This document shows, in pieces, positions 34,381 to 41,718 of a stretch of DNA of 64,000 nucleotides (position 1 is the stretch's first letter; the number at the start of each line of letters is the position of its first letter). The translations under genes were made by a program, and so were the position numbers. The stretch lies in the NCBI RefSeq assembly GCF_039526245.1, contig NZ_BAAAIV010000005.1, positions 62,001-126,000 on the forward strand, written 5' to 3'. The notes beneath the pieces were generated by a model. It was not told the origin of the DNA, ran no database searches, and saw nothing but the letters and a program-made list of their open reading frames with translations. This DNA is from Arthrobacter_H rhombi (lineage in GTDB: Bacteria; Actinomycetota; Actinomycetes; Actinomycetales; Micrococcaceae).

Positions 34381-35043
34381 CTACAGGCCCGTCTTGCTCA
34401 CCCCGTATTCGGCCTGCGATCGGCTGAAGCCCTCGAAAACCAGCTGGTTGATGAGGCCGGAACGGGAAAAGGCGGTGAAGTCCAAGTAGTTCGCGGCCGA
34501 CTTGGCTGCCTGCTCTTTCCAATTGACCTTCACCCGGTCGACAGCCCACGTGGCGTCGGCGTTTGAGTACTTTTCGAAGACGAGTTGTTTGATCAGCCCG
34601 CTGCGCGAGAAAGCCGTGAATTCGAGGTAGCTGCCTGCAGCGCGGAGAGCGTTCTGCTGGCTGATGGTCCCGGCCTCGGCCTTGGCTTTCGCCGCCGCCT
34701 TGGCTTTCGCTGCGGCAGCTGCTTTGGCTTTGGCCTGGGCCGCGGCTTCTGCCTTGGCGGAGGCCTTGGCCGCTGCCTGGGACTGGGCCGCGGCCTCGGA
34801 TTCGGCAGCGGCTTCTTCTGCAGCGGCTTGGGACGATGCGGCAGCTTCGTCGACGGCAGCTTGGCTGGCTGCCTTCGCCTCCGACGACCGATCCGCATCG
34901 GTTTTTTGGGCGGTGGAGGGGGCCGCCTTCGTTGCCGAAGCCGAAGGTAGTGAGGTTGCCGTTCCGCCTCCGCAGCCTGCCAGGCCCAGCGTCGTCGCTA
35001 GCGCGATGGCGATCACCAGTGAATTGTTCTTCTGGGAAATCAT
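34381..35043 (-). CDS. Lipoprotein with two Ltp-type repeats and Ala/Lys-rich stalk
   Basis: The 220-residue protein starts MISQKNNSLVIAIALATTLG with a lipobox ending LAGC (Cys24), so it should be anchored on the outer face of the membrane. Residues about 40-130 are an Ala/Lys/Glu/Gln-rich helical stalk. The C-terminal 90 residues hold two copies of a repeat (SYLEFTAFSRSGLIKQLVFE and NYLDFTAFSRSGLINQLVFE, each with a Tyr-ending helix). This matches the Ltp (host cell surface-exposed lipoprotein) domain, known from phage TP-J34 superinfection exclusion. AAGGA lies before ATG 35043. A cell-surface phage-blocking role is possible but unproven here. Confidence 0.85.
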   Translation of the reverse strand: MISQKNNSLVIAIALATTLGLAGCGGGTATSLPSASATKAAPSTAQKTDADRSSEAKAASQAAVDEAAASSQAAAEEAAAESEAAAQSQAAAKASAKAEAAAQAKAKAAAAAKAKAAAKAKAEAGTISQQNALRAAGSYLEFTAFSRSGLIKQLVFEKYSNADATWAVDRVKVNWKEQAAKSAANYLDFTAFSRSGLINQLVFEGFSRSQAEYGVSKTGL

Positions 35044-35132
35044 GGTCGTGATCCTTTGGCTCACAGGAACGCCCGACGGAACTGGCGGGCGAGGACTGCG
35101 GCGCCCGTCAGGGCGGTCCGCAGTTGCTACAT

Positions 35133-35148
35133 GGGATATGTATATCCC
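35133..35148. promoter_or_regulatory. Inverted repeat in the 365-bp gap upstream of the DevRS-like region
   Basis: GGGATAT-GT-ATATCCC has perfect 7-bp arms. Just beyond it is GGGGACAGTTTGACCCC (about 35155-35171), which loosely resembles a DevR box, and a second inverted repeat GATCGTG (35183-35189) / CACGATC (35207-35213). The remainder of the gap 35044-35408 shows no convincing gene. Confidence 0.4.
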
Positions 35149-35408
35149 GCCCTGGGGACAGTTTGACCCCGCATTCGGTAACGATCGTGTCAATCGTTCG
35201 ATGATTCACGATCTGTTGGACGAGTGTCCGGGCCCGTTCCTTGACGGAGTAGTCCGTTCCCGCTGTGACTGCCGTTGCCACGGCGGTTGGCTGGGCGTAG
35301 CTTGAAGGGAGTAGCGGTCCTCGGTGGTGCCGGGGCATTGCCGCTGCGCAGCATGACGGGGCGAGCCGCGAGAACGACCCACACCCGCTCGAGTGATGGG
35401 AGTCGGAC

Positions 35409-35633
35409 ATGGCACGCACAAAATCCACCCAGGAGCACCACGATCACACCGGGGTCGCCTGGTTCTCCCTCGGCATCGCGATGGTTGCCGTCTATTTGTT
35501 CTTCATCCTCATGGGCACGCACCAGGATGTGGATACCCACTCGCCGATTTGGTTCGGCGTCCTCATCGGCGGCGTCATGATCATTTTCGGGCTCGTCGGC
35601 ATGACCAAGCGCCGCCACCCCGGACACGTCTGA
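35409..35633 (+). CDS. Small two-TM membrane protein
   Basis: The 74-residue protein starts MARTKSTQEHHDHTGVAWFS after GGGAGTCGGAC. Two hydrophobic segments (about residues 17-35 and 47-64) are separated by a short polar loop with Asp and His, and the N-terminus is His-rich. No domain was recognised. It lies 34 bp before the sensor kinase and is probably co-transcribed with it. Confidence 0.7.
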   Translation: MARTKSTQEHHDHTGVAWFSLGIAMVAVYLFFILMGTHQDVDTHSPIWFGVLIGGVMIIFGLVGMTKRRHPGHV

Positions 35634-35667
35634 CCGGTCGGCCCAGCTCGGGAAATGGACACCGACG

Positions 35668-36834
35668 ATGGCTGAGGACAAGGCCCTCGGCCGATGGCTA
35701 CGCGCCTGCGCCCGGGTCGGCAGCCTGTTGGGTGACGCGGAACCGGATGACGACGGGTACGATGCGATCGCCCGCGAGGCACTCGAGGCCGCCGACGCGG
35801 CGCTGGCCCTCGTCCTGGTTCCGGTGGGCGAAGACCACCACCGTGTGGTCGGGGCCGCTGGCGGGCTTGCCGCGGCCCTGCACGGTGACGTCTTCCCGAC
35901 CCCCACGACCCGGGAGCCAGGATTCTTCGACACGTCCCGGGGAGCTCCCCGCGTGCAGGTCCTGACGGGTGCCCGGCTGGCCGCTGCCCTCGACACTGCC
36001 GAACCGGGGCAACCCTCCCATGTGGGACACGCGGAGACGATCCGTGCCGCGCAGCTGCTGGTGGCAGGACTGGGACACGAAGCGGGACATGCCTCCGGGA
36101 ACCAACGCTTCCTGGTGCTGGCACGGTTCGCCGGGGCAGCCGGGTTCACCGCCATCGACCAGCAACTTGCCGGCCTGCTGGCGGCCCAGATCGAACAAGG
36201 CATCGGCAGGGCACATATCGGTGCCCTGCACGAACAGCTCGCGGTGTTCTCCGAACGGGACCGGATCGCCCGGGACCTGCACGACGTCGTCATCCAGCGG
36301 CTCTTTGCCGCGGGGCTGGGCATCCGTTCGCTGTCGCGCAAGATCACCGACCCCGCCGGCCGGGCGAGGGCCGAGGAGATCACCGGCGAGCTCGACGCCA
36401 CCATTGTCGAGCTGCGGGACACCATCTACGCCTTGCGCCGCGGCGTGGGGGAGGACGAACAACTGGGCACCTCGATCCTGCGGGCCGTGCGGACCGCCAG
36501 CGAGCCGCTCACCTTTACCCCGAGGCTTCGGCTGGCCGGACCGCTGGAGCAAGTGCACGACGAGAACACGATCGCCCATCTGTTGGCCGTGCTGAGCGAA
36601 TCGCTGAGCAACGCCGTCCGCCACGCCCAGGCCAGCCGCATCTCGATCACGGTCGCCGTGACCGACCACCAGCTCAGCCTGCGGGTGAAGGACAACGGGC
36701 ACGGCATACCGCATCAGGTCCTGCGCAGCGGGCTGGCCAACATGGACCAGCGTGCCGCGGAACTGGGCGGCACCTGCCACGTGGACAGCAACCGCCGGGG
36801 CACCCGCGTGCAATGGAGCGTGCCGGTTCGGTGA
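35668..36834 (+). CDS. Soluble sensor histidine kinase (GAF plus HisKA_3, DevS/DosS-like)
   Basis: The 388-residue protein has no membrane segment. Residues about 20-190 look like a GAF sensor domain. The HisKA_3 phospho-acceptor helix follows (SERDRIARDLHDVVIQRLFA, His about 213). The HATPase_c domain has the N box SESLSNAVRHAQAS and G boxes KDNGHGIPH and GTRVQW. It is the NarL-type partner kinase of the convergent response regulator at 36878. The layout resembles a short DevS/DosS with one GAF domain; haem or other ligand binding cannot be judged. Confidence 0.9.
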   Translation: MAEDKALGRWLRACARVGSLLGDAEPDDDGYDAIAREALEAADAALALVLVPVGEDHHRVVGAAGGLAAALHGDVFPTPTTREPGFFDTSRGAPRVQVLTGARLAAALDTAEPGQPSHVGHAETIRAAQLLVAGLGHEAGHASGNQRFLVLARFAGAAGFTAIDQQLAGLLAAQIEQGIGRAHIGALHEQLAVFSERDRIARDLHDVVIQRLFAAGLGIRSLSRKITDPAGRARAEEITGELDATIVELRDTIYALRRGVGEDEQLGTSILRAVRTASEPLTFTPRLRLAGPLEQVHDENTIAHLLAVLSESLSNAVRHAQASRISITVAVTDHQLSLRVKDNGHGIPHQVLRSGLANMDQRAAELGGTCHVDSNRRGTRVQWSVPVR

Positions 36835-36877
36835 GCCCTCCCCGGTGGCCGCGCATGCCCCGGGGTGCCCCGGAATC

Positions 36878-37591
36878 TCAGGTACCGCCGTCGTGCCCCG
36901 AAGCGGCGGGGCGCGAAATGTAGACGGCCGCCTGGGTACGGCGTTCGAAACCGAGCTTGGCCAGCACCGCGGAGACGTAGTTCTTCACGGTCTTCTCGGC
37001 CAGGTGCAGCCGCGTGCCGATCTGGCGGTTGCTCAGCCCCTCACCGATGAGTTCGAGCACCCGGCGCTCCTGCGTGGTGAGCGAGGAAATGCGTGGATCC
37101 GAGCGCGTGGGATTCGCCAGCCCGTGCAGGATCGCGGCCTTCAGCCCCGGGGTGAACAATGATTCCCCGCGGGCCGCCCGGCGCAGGGCCTCGAGCAGTT
37201 CGGAGCCCTTGATCTGCTTGAGCACGTAGCCCAGCGCCCCGGCGAGCACCGCCCCGCGGACGGCTGCCTCGTCGTCGTAGCTGGTCAGGATCAGGCAGTT
37301 CAGTGACGGGTCCACGGATCGCACGTCGCGGCAGACTTCGATCCCGGTGCCGTCGGGCAGGCGCGCGTCGAGCACCGAGACGTCGGGGCGCAGCGCGGGG
37401 ATCCTGCGGCGGGCCTCCCCGGCGGTGCCCGAATCGCCGATCACGTCGAACCCCTCGCCCTCGAGCAGCTCGCGCAGGCCGCGCCGGACCAGCTCGTGGT
37501 CGTCCACGATGTAGACCGTGATCGGCGGATCCACGCCCGAGGCCTTTTGAGCGTCACGGGGCACTACCGCGGGGCTGGTGGGAGTGCTCAT
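36878..37591 (-). CDS. NarL/FixJ-family response regulator (DevR/DosR-like)
   Basis: The 237-residue protein starts at ATG 37591 (MSTPTSPAVVPRDAQKASGV). The receiver domain begins ITVYIVDDHELVRRGLRELL and contains the phosphorylation Asp in DVSVLDARLPDGTG, Thr in LILTSYDDE and Lys in GYVLKQIKGSEL. The C-terminal LuxR-type HTH is LTTQERRVLELIGEGLSNRQ to LHLAEKTVKNYVSAVLAKLG. DVRSVDPSLNCLILTSYDDE and the VKNYVS recognition helix are close to DevR/DosR of mycobacteria. It is convergent with its kinase gene, with DevR-box-like sites directly upstream of its start. Confidence 0.9.
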   Translation of the reverse strand: MSTPTSPAVVPRDAQKASGVDPPITVYIVDDHELVRRGLRELLEGEGFDVIGDSGTAGEARRRIPALRPDVSVLDARLPDGTGIEVCRDVRSVDPSLNCLILTSYDDEAAVRGAVLAGALGYVLKQIKGSELLEALRRAARGESLFTPGLKAAILHGLANPTRSDPRISSLTTQERRVLELIGEGLSNRQIGTRLHLAEKTVKNYVSAVLAKLGFERRTQAAVYISRPAASGHDGGT

Positions 37592-37626
37592 GCCCCCAGC
37601 ATGGACCCGCCCGGCGGAGCGGACAA

Positions 37627-37685
37627 GGGTCCTTCGGCCCGGTGTGGACAGCGCCCAGCGGCGCACCCAACGGGACCTTCGGCCC
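37627..37685. promoter_or_regulatory. Two tandem DevR/DosR-box-like sites
   Basis: GGGTCCTTCGGCCC (37627-37640) and GGGACCTTCGGCCC (37672-37685) are nearly identical and 45 bp apart. They fit the GGGAC-n4-GnCCC core of DosR boxes. They lie in the gap between the response regulator start (minus) and the SPW-protein gene (plus), 95-153 bp upstream of the latter. Confidence 0.65.
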
Positions 37686-37779
37686 TAGTGGCCCCGTGGC
37701 GGCGGGTGCACGCTGGAGGCAGGGCGGATCGCGGAGACACCGCGGACACCCCGCAGGACAAGACATAAGGAGAAGTGCC

Positions 37780-38136
37780 ATGAAGAAATGGACTCGCTGG
37801 CAGGACTGGGTGGCCGTGGTCGCCGGTCTCTATGTCGCGCTCTCCACGAGCTGGACCGAGCCCGCGGGAGCATCGATGTCGCTGATGGTCATCGGGGGCA
37901 TCCTGCTGATCGTCGTGGGGCTGGTCAACCTGTCGATGCCGGGCATACCGGTCGCGGAATGGGTGCAGGCCCTGATCGCCTTGCTGGTGGTCGCTGCCCC
38001 GTGGATGGGCGGCTACTACGACACCATGGGCGTGGCCTGGAGCAGCTGGATCCCGGGCATCGTCGCCCTGGTGGTCACCGCGCTGGCCATCAAGCCGAGC
38101 ACCGTGGAGCACCACCATCACGCGGTAGCCCACTAA
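37780..38136 (+). CDS. SPW-repeat membrane protein
   Basis: The 118-residue protein starts MKKWTRWQDWVAVVAGLYVA behind AAGGAGAAG. It has about four hydrophobic segments and the SPW-type pattern (WQDWVAVVAGLYVALSTSW; AEWVQALIALLVVAAPWMGG; SWIPGIVALVVTALAI). The C-terminus is His-rich. The function of the family is unknown. The DevR-like sites upstream suggest control by hypoxia, redox or dormancy signals. Confidence 0.85.
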   Translation: MKKWTRWQDWVAVVAGLYVALSTSWTEPAGASMSLMVIGGILLIVVGLVNLSMPGIPVAEWVQALIALLVVAAPWMGGYYDTMGVAWSSWIPGIVALVVTALAIKPSTVEHHHHAVAH

Positions 38137-38153
38137 CCGGTTCCCACCGGTAC

Positions 38154-38198
38154 GACGCCGGGGCACGCCACCTGAAGCAGGCGGCTGGCCCCGGCGTC
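38154..38198 (+). terminator. Hairpin terminator after the SPW-protein gene
   Basis: The perfect 11-bp arms GACGCCGGGGC (38154-38164) and GCCCCGGCGTC (38188-38198) have an inner GCC/GGC-type stem. It lies 17 bp after the stop codon. Confidence 0.75.
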
Positions 38199-38353
38199 TC
38201 ACTGTGTTGGTTGCCAACCGACGAACTTTTGGCGAAGGCTTCTTCTGAACGCCGACCGATCGACGGTTTTCTTGAGTCGTGGGCAACAATATGGGGAGAC
38301 ACTGGGAATCAGTTCCCCGGCAAAGCCGCGCCCACTCGAGCCAGGAGCAAACG

Positions 38354-39601
38354 ATGGACAACGAGATTCAGCTGATCAGTGATGGGGAGGGCCTGGCTGT
38401 GATCGGCGAACCATCAGCAGTCGACCGCTTTCTCGCTGTAGAGGGTTTGCCGTCGAGGGATCTTGGCCTGCAGCGGCTCAATCACGTTTTCGGCGCCAGC
38501 GCGGGGATCGCGCAGGCGGGTTCGGAAATTGCCGCCAATTCGGGGCGTTGGGTGAAACTGACCGAAAAGTCCGCCCAGCAGATGAAGAAATACAACATGA
38601 TGAAAGGTTCCAGCGGCGATGTCAGCCGTGCCATCGTGATGGATGACGGCAAGATCAAGGGGATCCTGGAATTTTCCAAGGGCGCGGGTTCGCTGGTATC
38701 CAATCCGGCGGTGCTGGCGGGCGCCGCGGGCATCATGGCACAGGTCGCGATGCAGCAGACCATGGACGAAATCACTGACTACCTGGCCGCGATCGACGAG
38801 AAGATTGACGATGTTCTGCGCGCGCAGAAAGACGCCGTCTTCGCCGATTTGATTGGAGTGGGCGAGATGATCGATGAAACCATGACCATCCGTGAACAGG
38901 TGGGCTGGGTTTCGGAAGTCACCTGGTCAAAGGTCCAGACCTCCTCGATGACCATCGCACGTACCCAGGGCTACGCATTGCGCCAGCTGGATGCGCTGGC
39001 AGAGAAGCTGGAAGGCAAGACAAAAATGGGGGAGATTGCCAAGGCGTCGCACGAGGCGGAGACCAAGGTCCAGGATTGGCTCGCCGTCTTGGCCCGTAGT
39101 TTCCAGTTGCAGGAGGCGATCACGATTCTTGAACTCGATCGGGTTCTGGAAGTTTCGCCGAACGATGTCCAACGACACCGGGAGGCGTTGCGGACGGCGC
39201 GACAAAACCGACTGGAACGCATCGCGCGAAGTACTGAACAGTTGATGGTCCGCATGGATGCAGCTGCCGGCACCGCGAATGCACGAGTGCTCCTTCACCC
39301 GACGATGTCTCGGGCGGTGGTGAACTCCAGCAACTTCGTGGCGACAGGCGTCGTTGAGTTCCACGAACATCTGGGTATTGAACGTGGCCGCGAGTCGCTG
39401 GACGCGAAACGTTGGACTGAGGCTGCTGTTGAAGTGCGCGATCGGGCATTGGAAACTGGAGCAGACGGGGTGGACGCGGCGCGGCAGATCGGGAGTGATG
39501 CTTTCAGTCGAGCCAAGTCGGCGACTGACAAATTGTCCAGCAAATTCACCGAGCGGGCACTTCGCCGTCGCGGCACTGAGGATCCGGCAGAAGACGAATA
39601 G
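38354..39601 (+). CDS. Hypothetical, mainly alpha-helical protein
   Basis: The 415-residue protein starts at ATG 38354 (MDNEIQLISDGEGLAVIGEP) behind CAGGAG. No domain was recognised. One weakly hydrophobic Gly/Ala-rich segment is present (LVSNPAVLAGAAGIMAQVAM, about residues 114-133). Long amphipathic helices follow to the C-terminus, which is acidic after a Lys/Arg patch. There is no signal peptide. The pattern of a central hydrophobic hairpin inside long helices is reminiscent of membrane-acting helical proteins, but this is only an impression. Base composition is slightly lower in GC than the DevRS region. It stands alone between two terminators or gaps. Confidence 0.7.
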   Translation: MDNEIQLISDGEGLAVIGEPSAVDRFLAVEGLPSRDLGLQRLNHVFGASAGIAQAGSEIAANSGRWVKLTEKSAQQMKKYNMMKGSSGDVSRAIVMDDGKIKGILEFSKGAGSLVSNPAVLAGAAGIMAQVAMQQTMDEITDYLAAIDEKIDDVLRAQKDAVFADLIGVGEMIDETMTIREQVGWVSEVTWSKVQTSSMTIARTQGYALRQLDALAEKLEGKTKMGEIAKASHEAETKVQDWLAVLARSFQLQEAITILELDRVLEVSPNDVQRHREALRTARQNRLERIARSTEQLMVRMDAAAGTANARVLLHPTMSRAVVNSSNFVATGVVEFHEHLGIERGRESLDAKRWTEAAVEVRDRALETGADGVDAARQIGSDAFSRAKSATDKLSSKFTERALRRRGTEDPAEDE

Positions 39602-39757
39602 GCCACCTTTGGCGTCTACTGAGTCCGACCATTGTTGGCTCGACATGCCAGCACAGCGTTCTTTCAACGGTTGCCGAGCGGCTGCTTTGGTGTCGGGGGA
39701 TCGGCGCCTTCGGGGCAGGTTACTGAGGACATTTGCCGCCTGCGACTCGTCCAGGAC

Positions 39758-39883
39758 TCAACGCTCATTTTTGGGGTGGTTCGGATAGGCCCGGCGGAGA
39801 TAGTCCCTGACCACTTTGCCCGGTCGTGATTCGTCGTGATGGCCGAGTAAACGTGCGAGTTCCGCGGGGTCATCAGGTGCCAT
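39758..39883 (-). CDS. Possible small ORF (41 aa) downstream of the ABC-F gene
   Basis: ATG 39883 opens a 41-codon frame (MAPDDPAELARLLGHHDESR, then a basic Pro/Tyr-containing tail ending NER) 68 bp after the ABC-F stop on the same strand. The composition looks protein-like, but there is no good SD and no family was recognised. It is the only candidate gene in the 350-bp gap 39602-39951; it could be a remnant. Confidence 0.25.
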   Translation of the reverse strand: MAPDDPAELARLLGHHDESRPGKVVRDYLRRAYPNHPKNER

Positions 39884-39951
39884 GAAGCAGTGTCTAGTGG
39901 GACGTGGCCGCCACCGTTGCCGGCACAGGATTCAGTGGGCGCCGAGCTGGG

Positions 39952-41598
39952 TTAGCGCACCACGTCGACGGCGATCCGCCCGGCGTCCACGCTCCAGCGT
40001 TGGTCCAGCCTGACGTTTTCCAGCAACCGCCGGTCGTGGGTGACCAGCAACAGGGCGCCCGTGTAGGACTCCAGCGCCTCCTCGAGCTGTTCGATCGCCG
40101 TCAGGTCCAGGTGGTTGGTCGGTTCGTCCAGGACCAGCAGGTTCACCCCACGGGCCTGCAGCAGTGCCAGCCCGGCACGCGTGCGTTCACCGGGTGAGAG
40201 GTCCCCGACCCGGCTCGCCGTCTGGTCGGCCTTCAACCCGAACTTCGCCAGCAACGTGCGCACCTCCCCGGAGGCCAGCTCGGGGACCACCGCCTCGAAC
40301 GCGTCACCCAGCGGCATGTCCGCGGCCAGCTGCCCGCGGGCCTGGTCGATCTCCCCGACCGCCACGCTGGTGCCCATCGACGCGGTCCCTGCCTCGGGGG
40401 TGGCCCGGCCCAGCAACAGCCGCAGCAGGGTGGACTTGCCCGCGCCGTTGGGCCCGGTGATCCCGATCCGATCCCCGGCGTTGACCTGCACGGAGACCGG
40501 CCCCAGCGTGAAGGAGCCCTGCCGCAGTACGGCCTCGTTCAACGTCGCCACCACGGACGACGACCGCGGCGCCGAACCGATGGAGAACTGCAGCACCCAC
40601 TCCTTGCGCGGCTCCTCCACCTCATCCAACCGGGCGATCCGCGACTCCATCTGGCGCACCTTCTGCGCCTGCTTCTCCGAGGACTCCGAACTGGCCTTGC
40701 GGCGGATCTTGTCGTTGTCCGGCGCCTTCTTCATCGCATTGCGCACCCCCTGCGAGGACCACTCACGTTGCGTGCGGGCGCGCGAGACCAGATCGGCCTT
40801 CTTGTCGGCGAACTCGTCATACGCCTCCCGGGCATGCCGCCGCGCGACATCGCGCTCGGCCAGATAGGCGTCGTACCCGCCGTCGTACACGGCCACCTTT
40901 TTCTGCGGCAGATCCAGCTCCACGATCCGCGTCACGCAGCGGGCCAGGAACTCGCGGTCATGGGACACCAACACGACGCCGGTGCGCAGCCCCCGCACGA
41001 AGGTCTCCAAACGCTCCAAACCCGCCAGATCCAGATCGTTCGTCGGCTCGTCGAGCAGCACCAGGTCGAACCGGCTCAGCAGCAGCGCCGCCAGGGCCAC
41101 CCGCGCGGCCTGCCCACCGGAGAGGGCAGTCATCTCCGTCTCGGCATCCAGCTGAAGGCCCAGTTCGGCCAGCGTCGCGGGGATCTGGTCCTCCAGATCG
41201 GCAGCGCCGGAGGCCATCCAGTGCTCGAACGCATCGGCGTAGGCATCATCGGCCCCGGGCGCACCGGACCCCAGCGCCTCGGCGCTCGATTCCATCGCGG
41301 TCGTCGCCGCAGCGCAGCCGGTGCGCCGCGCGAGGTAGGCGTTGATCGTCTCGCCGGCGACGCGCTCATGTTCCTGCGGCAACCAGCCGATGAACGCGCC
41401 CTGCGGTGAGGCTGTGACCGTTCCACCCTGCGGGGTGTCTATCCCGGCCAGCAACTTCAGCAACGTGGATTTTCCGGCCCCGTTGATGCCGACCACGCCG
41501 ACCACGTCGCCCGGGGCGACGGTGAAGCTCAGATGCGAAAACAGGGTGCGGTGGGCATGGCCTCCGGAGAGGTCCTTGGCCACGAGGTGGGCGCTCAT
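39952..41598 (-). CDS. ABC-F family ATPase (ribosome-associated)
   Basis: The 548-residue protein starts MSAHLVAKDLSGGHAHRTLF and has two ABC domains with no membrane segment. Walker A sites are GINGAGKSTLLKLLAG and GPNGAGKSTLLRLLLG. Signatures are LSGGQAARVALAALLLSRFD and LSPGERTRAGLALLQARGVN, and Walker B sites are LVLLDEPTNDLD and LLVLDEPTNHLD. A charged linker between the domains corresponds to the P-site-tRNA interaction motif. The family acts on ribosomes, either as translation factor or antibiotic protection. TAGAAT lies 6 bp before the ATG, so the mRNA may be leaderless. Its first 35 codons and promoter -10 are duplicated beyond the NACHT gene. Confidence 0.92.
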   Translation of the reverse strand: MSAHLVAKDLSGGHAHRTLFSHLSFTVAPGDVVGVVGINGAGKSTLLKLLAGIDTPQGGTVTASPQGAFIGWLPQEHERVAGETINAYLARRTGCAAATTAMESSAEALGSGAPGADDAYADAFEHWMASGAADLEDQIPATLAELGLQLDAETEMTALSGGQAARVALAALLLSRFDLVLLDEPTNDLDLAGLERLETFVRGLRTGVVLVSHDREFLARCVTRIVELDLPQKKVAVYDGGYDAYLAERDVARRHAREAYDEFADKKADLVSRARTQREWSSQGVRNAMKKAPDNDKIRRKASSESSEKQAQKVRQMESRIARLDEVEEPRKEWVLQFSIGSAPRSSSVVATLNEAVLRQGSFTLGPVSVQVNAGDRIGITGPNGAGKSTLLRLLLGRATPEAGTASMGTSVAVGEIDQARGQLAADMPLGDAFEAVVPELASGEVRTLLAKFGLKADQTASRVGDLSPGERTRAGLALLQARGVNLLVLDEPTNHLDLTAIEQLEEALESYTGALLLVTHDRRLLENVRLDQRWSVDAGRIAVDVVR

Positions 41599-41621
41599 CC
41601 TCCCATTCTAGGGAAGCAAAC
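41495..41621. repeat. Left copy of 127-bp direct repeat flanking the NACHT gene
   Basis: This copy covers the first codons of the intact ABC-F gene, its start and the TAGAAT -10 element. The right copy at 45566-45692 is in the same orientation and differs at 3 of 127 positions. The repeats bracket 3.9 kb of lower-GC DNA. Confidence 0.93.
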
Positions 41622-41718
41622 AGGTCCACCTCGGACACTGAAACCGACATAGTTGAGAGAATCAAAATATTGTCACCATGAACCCCCATGAATCGACGCG
41701 CTATGCGATCATCCTCTT

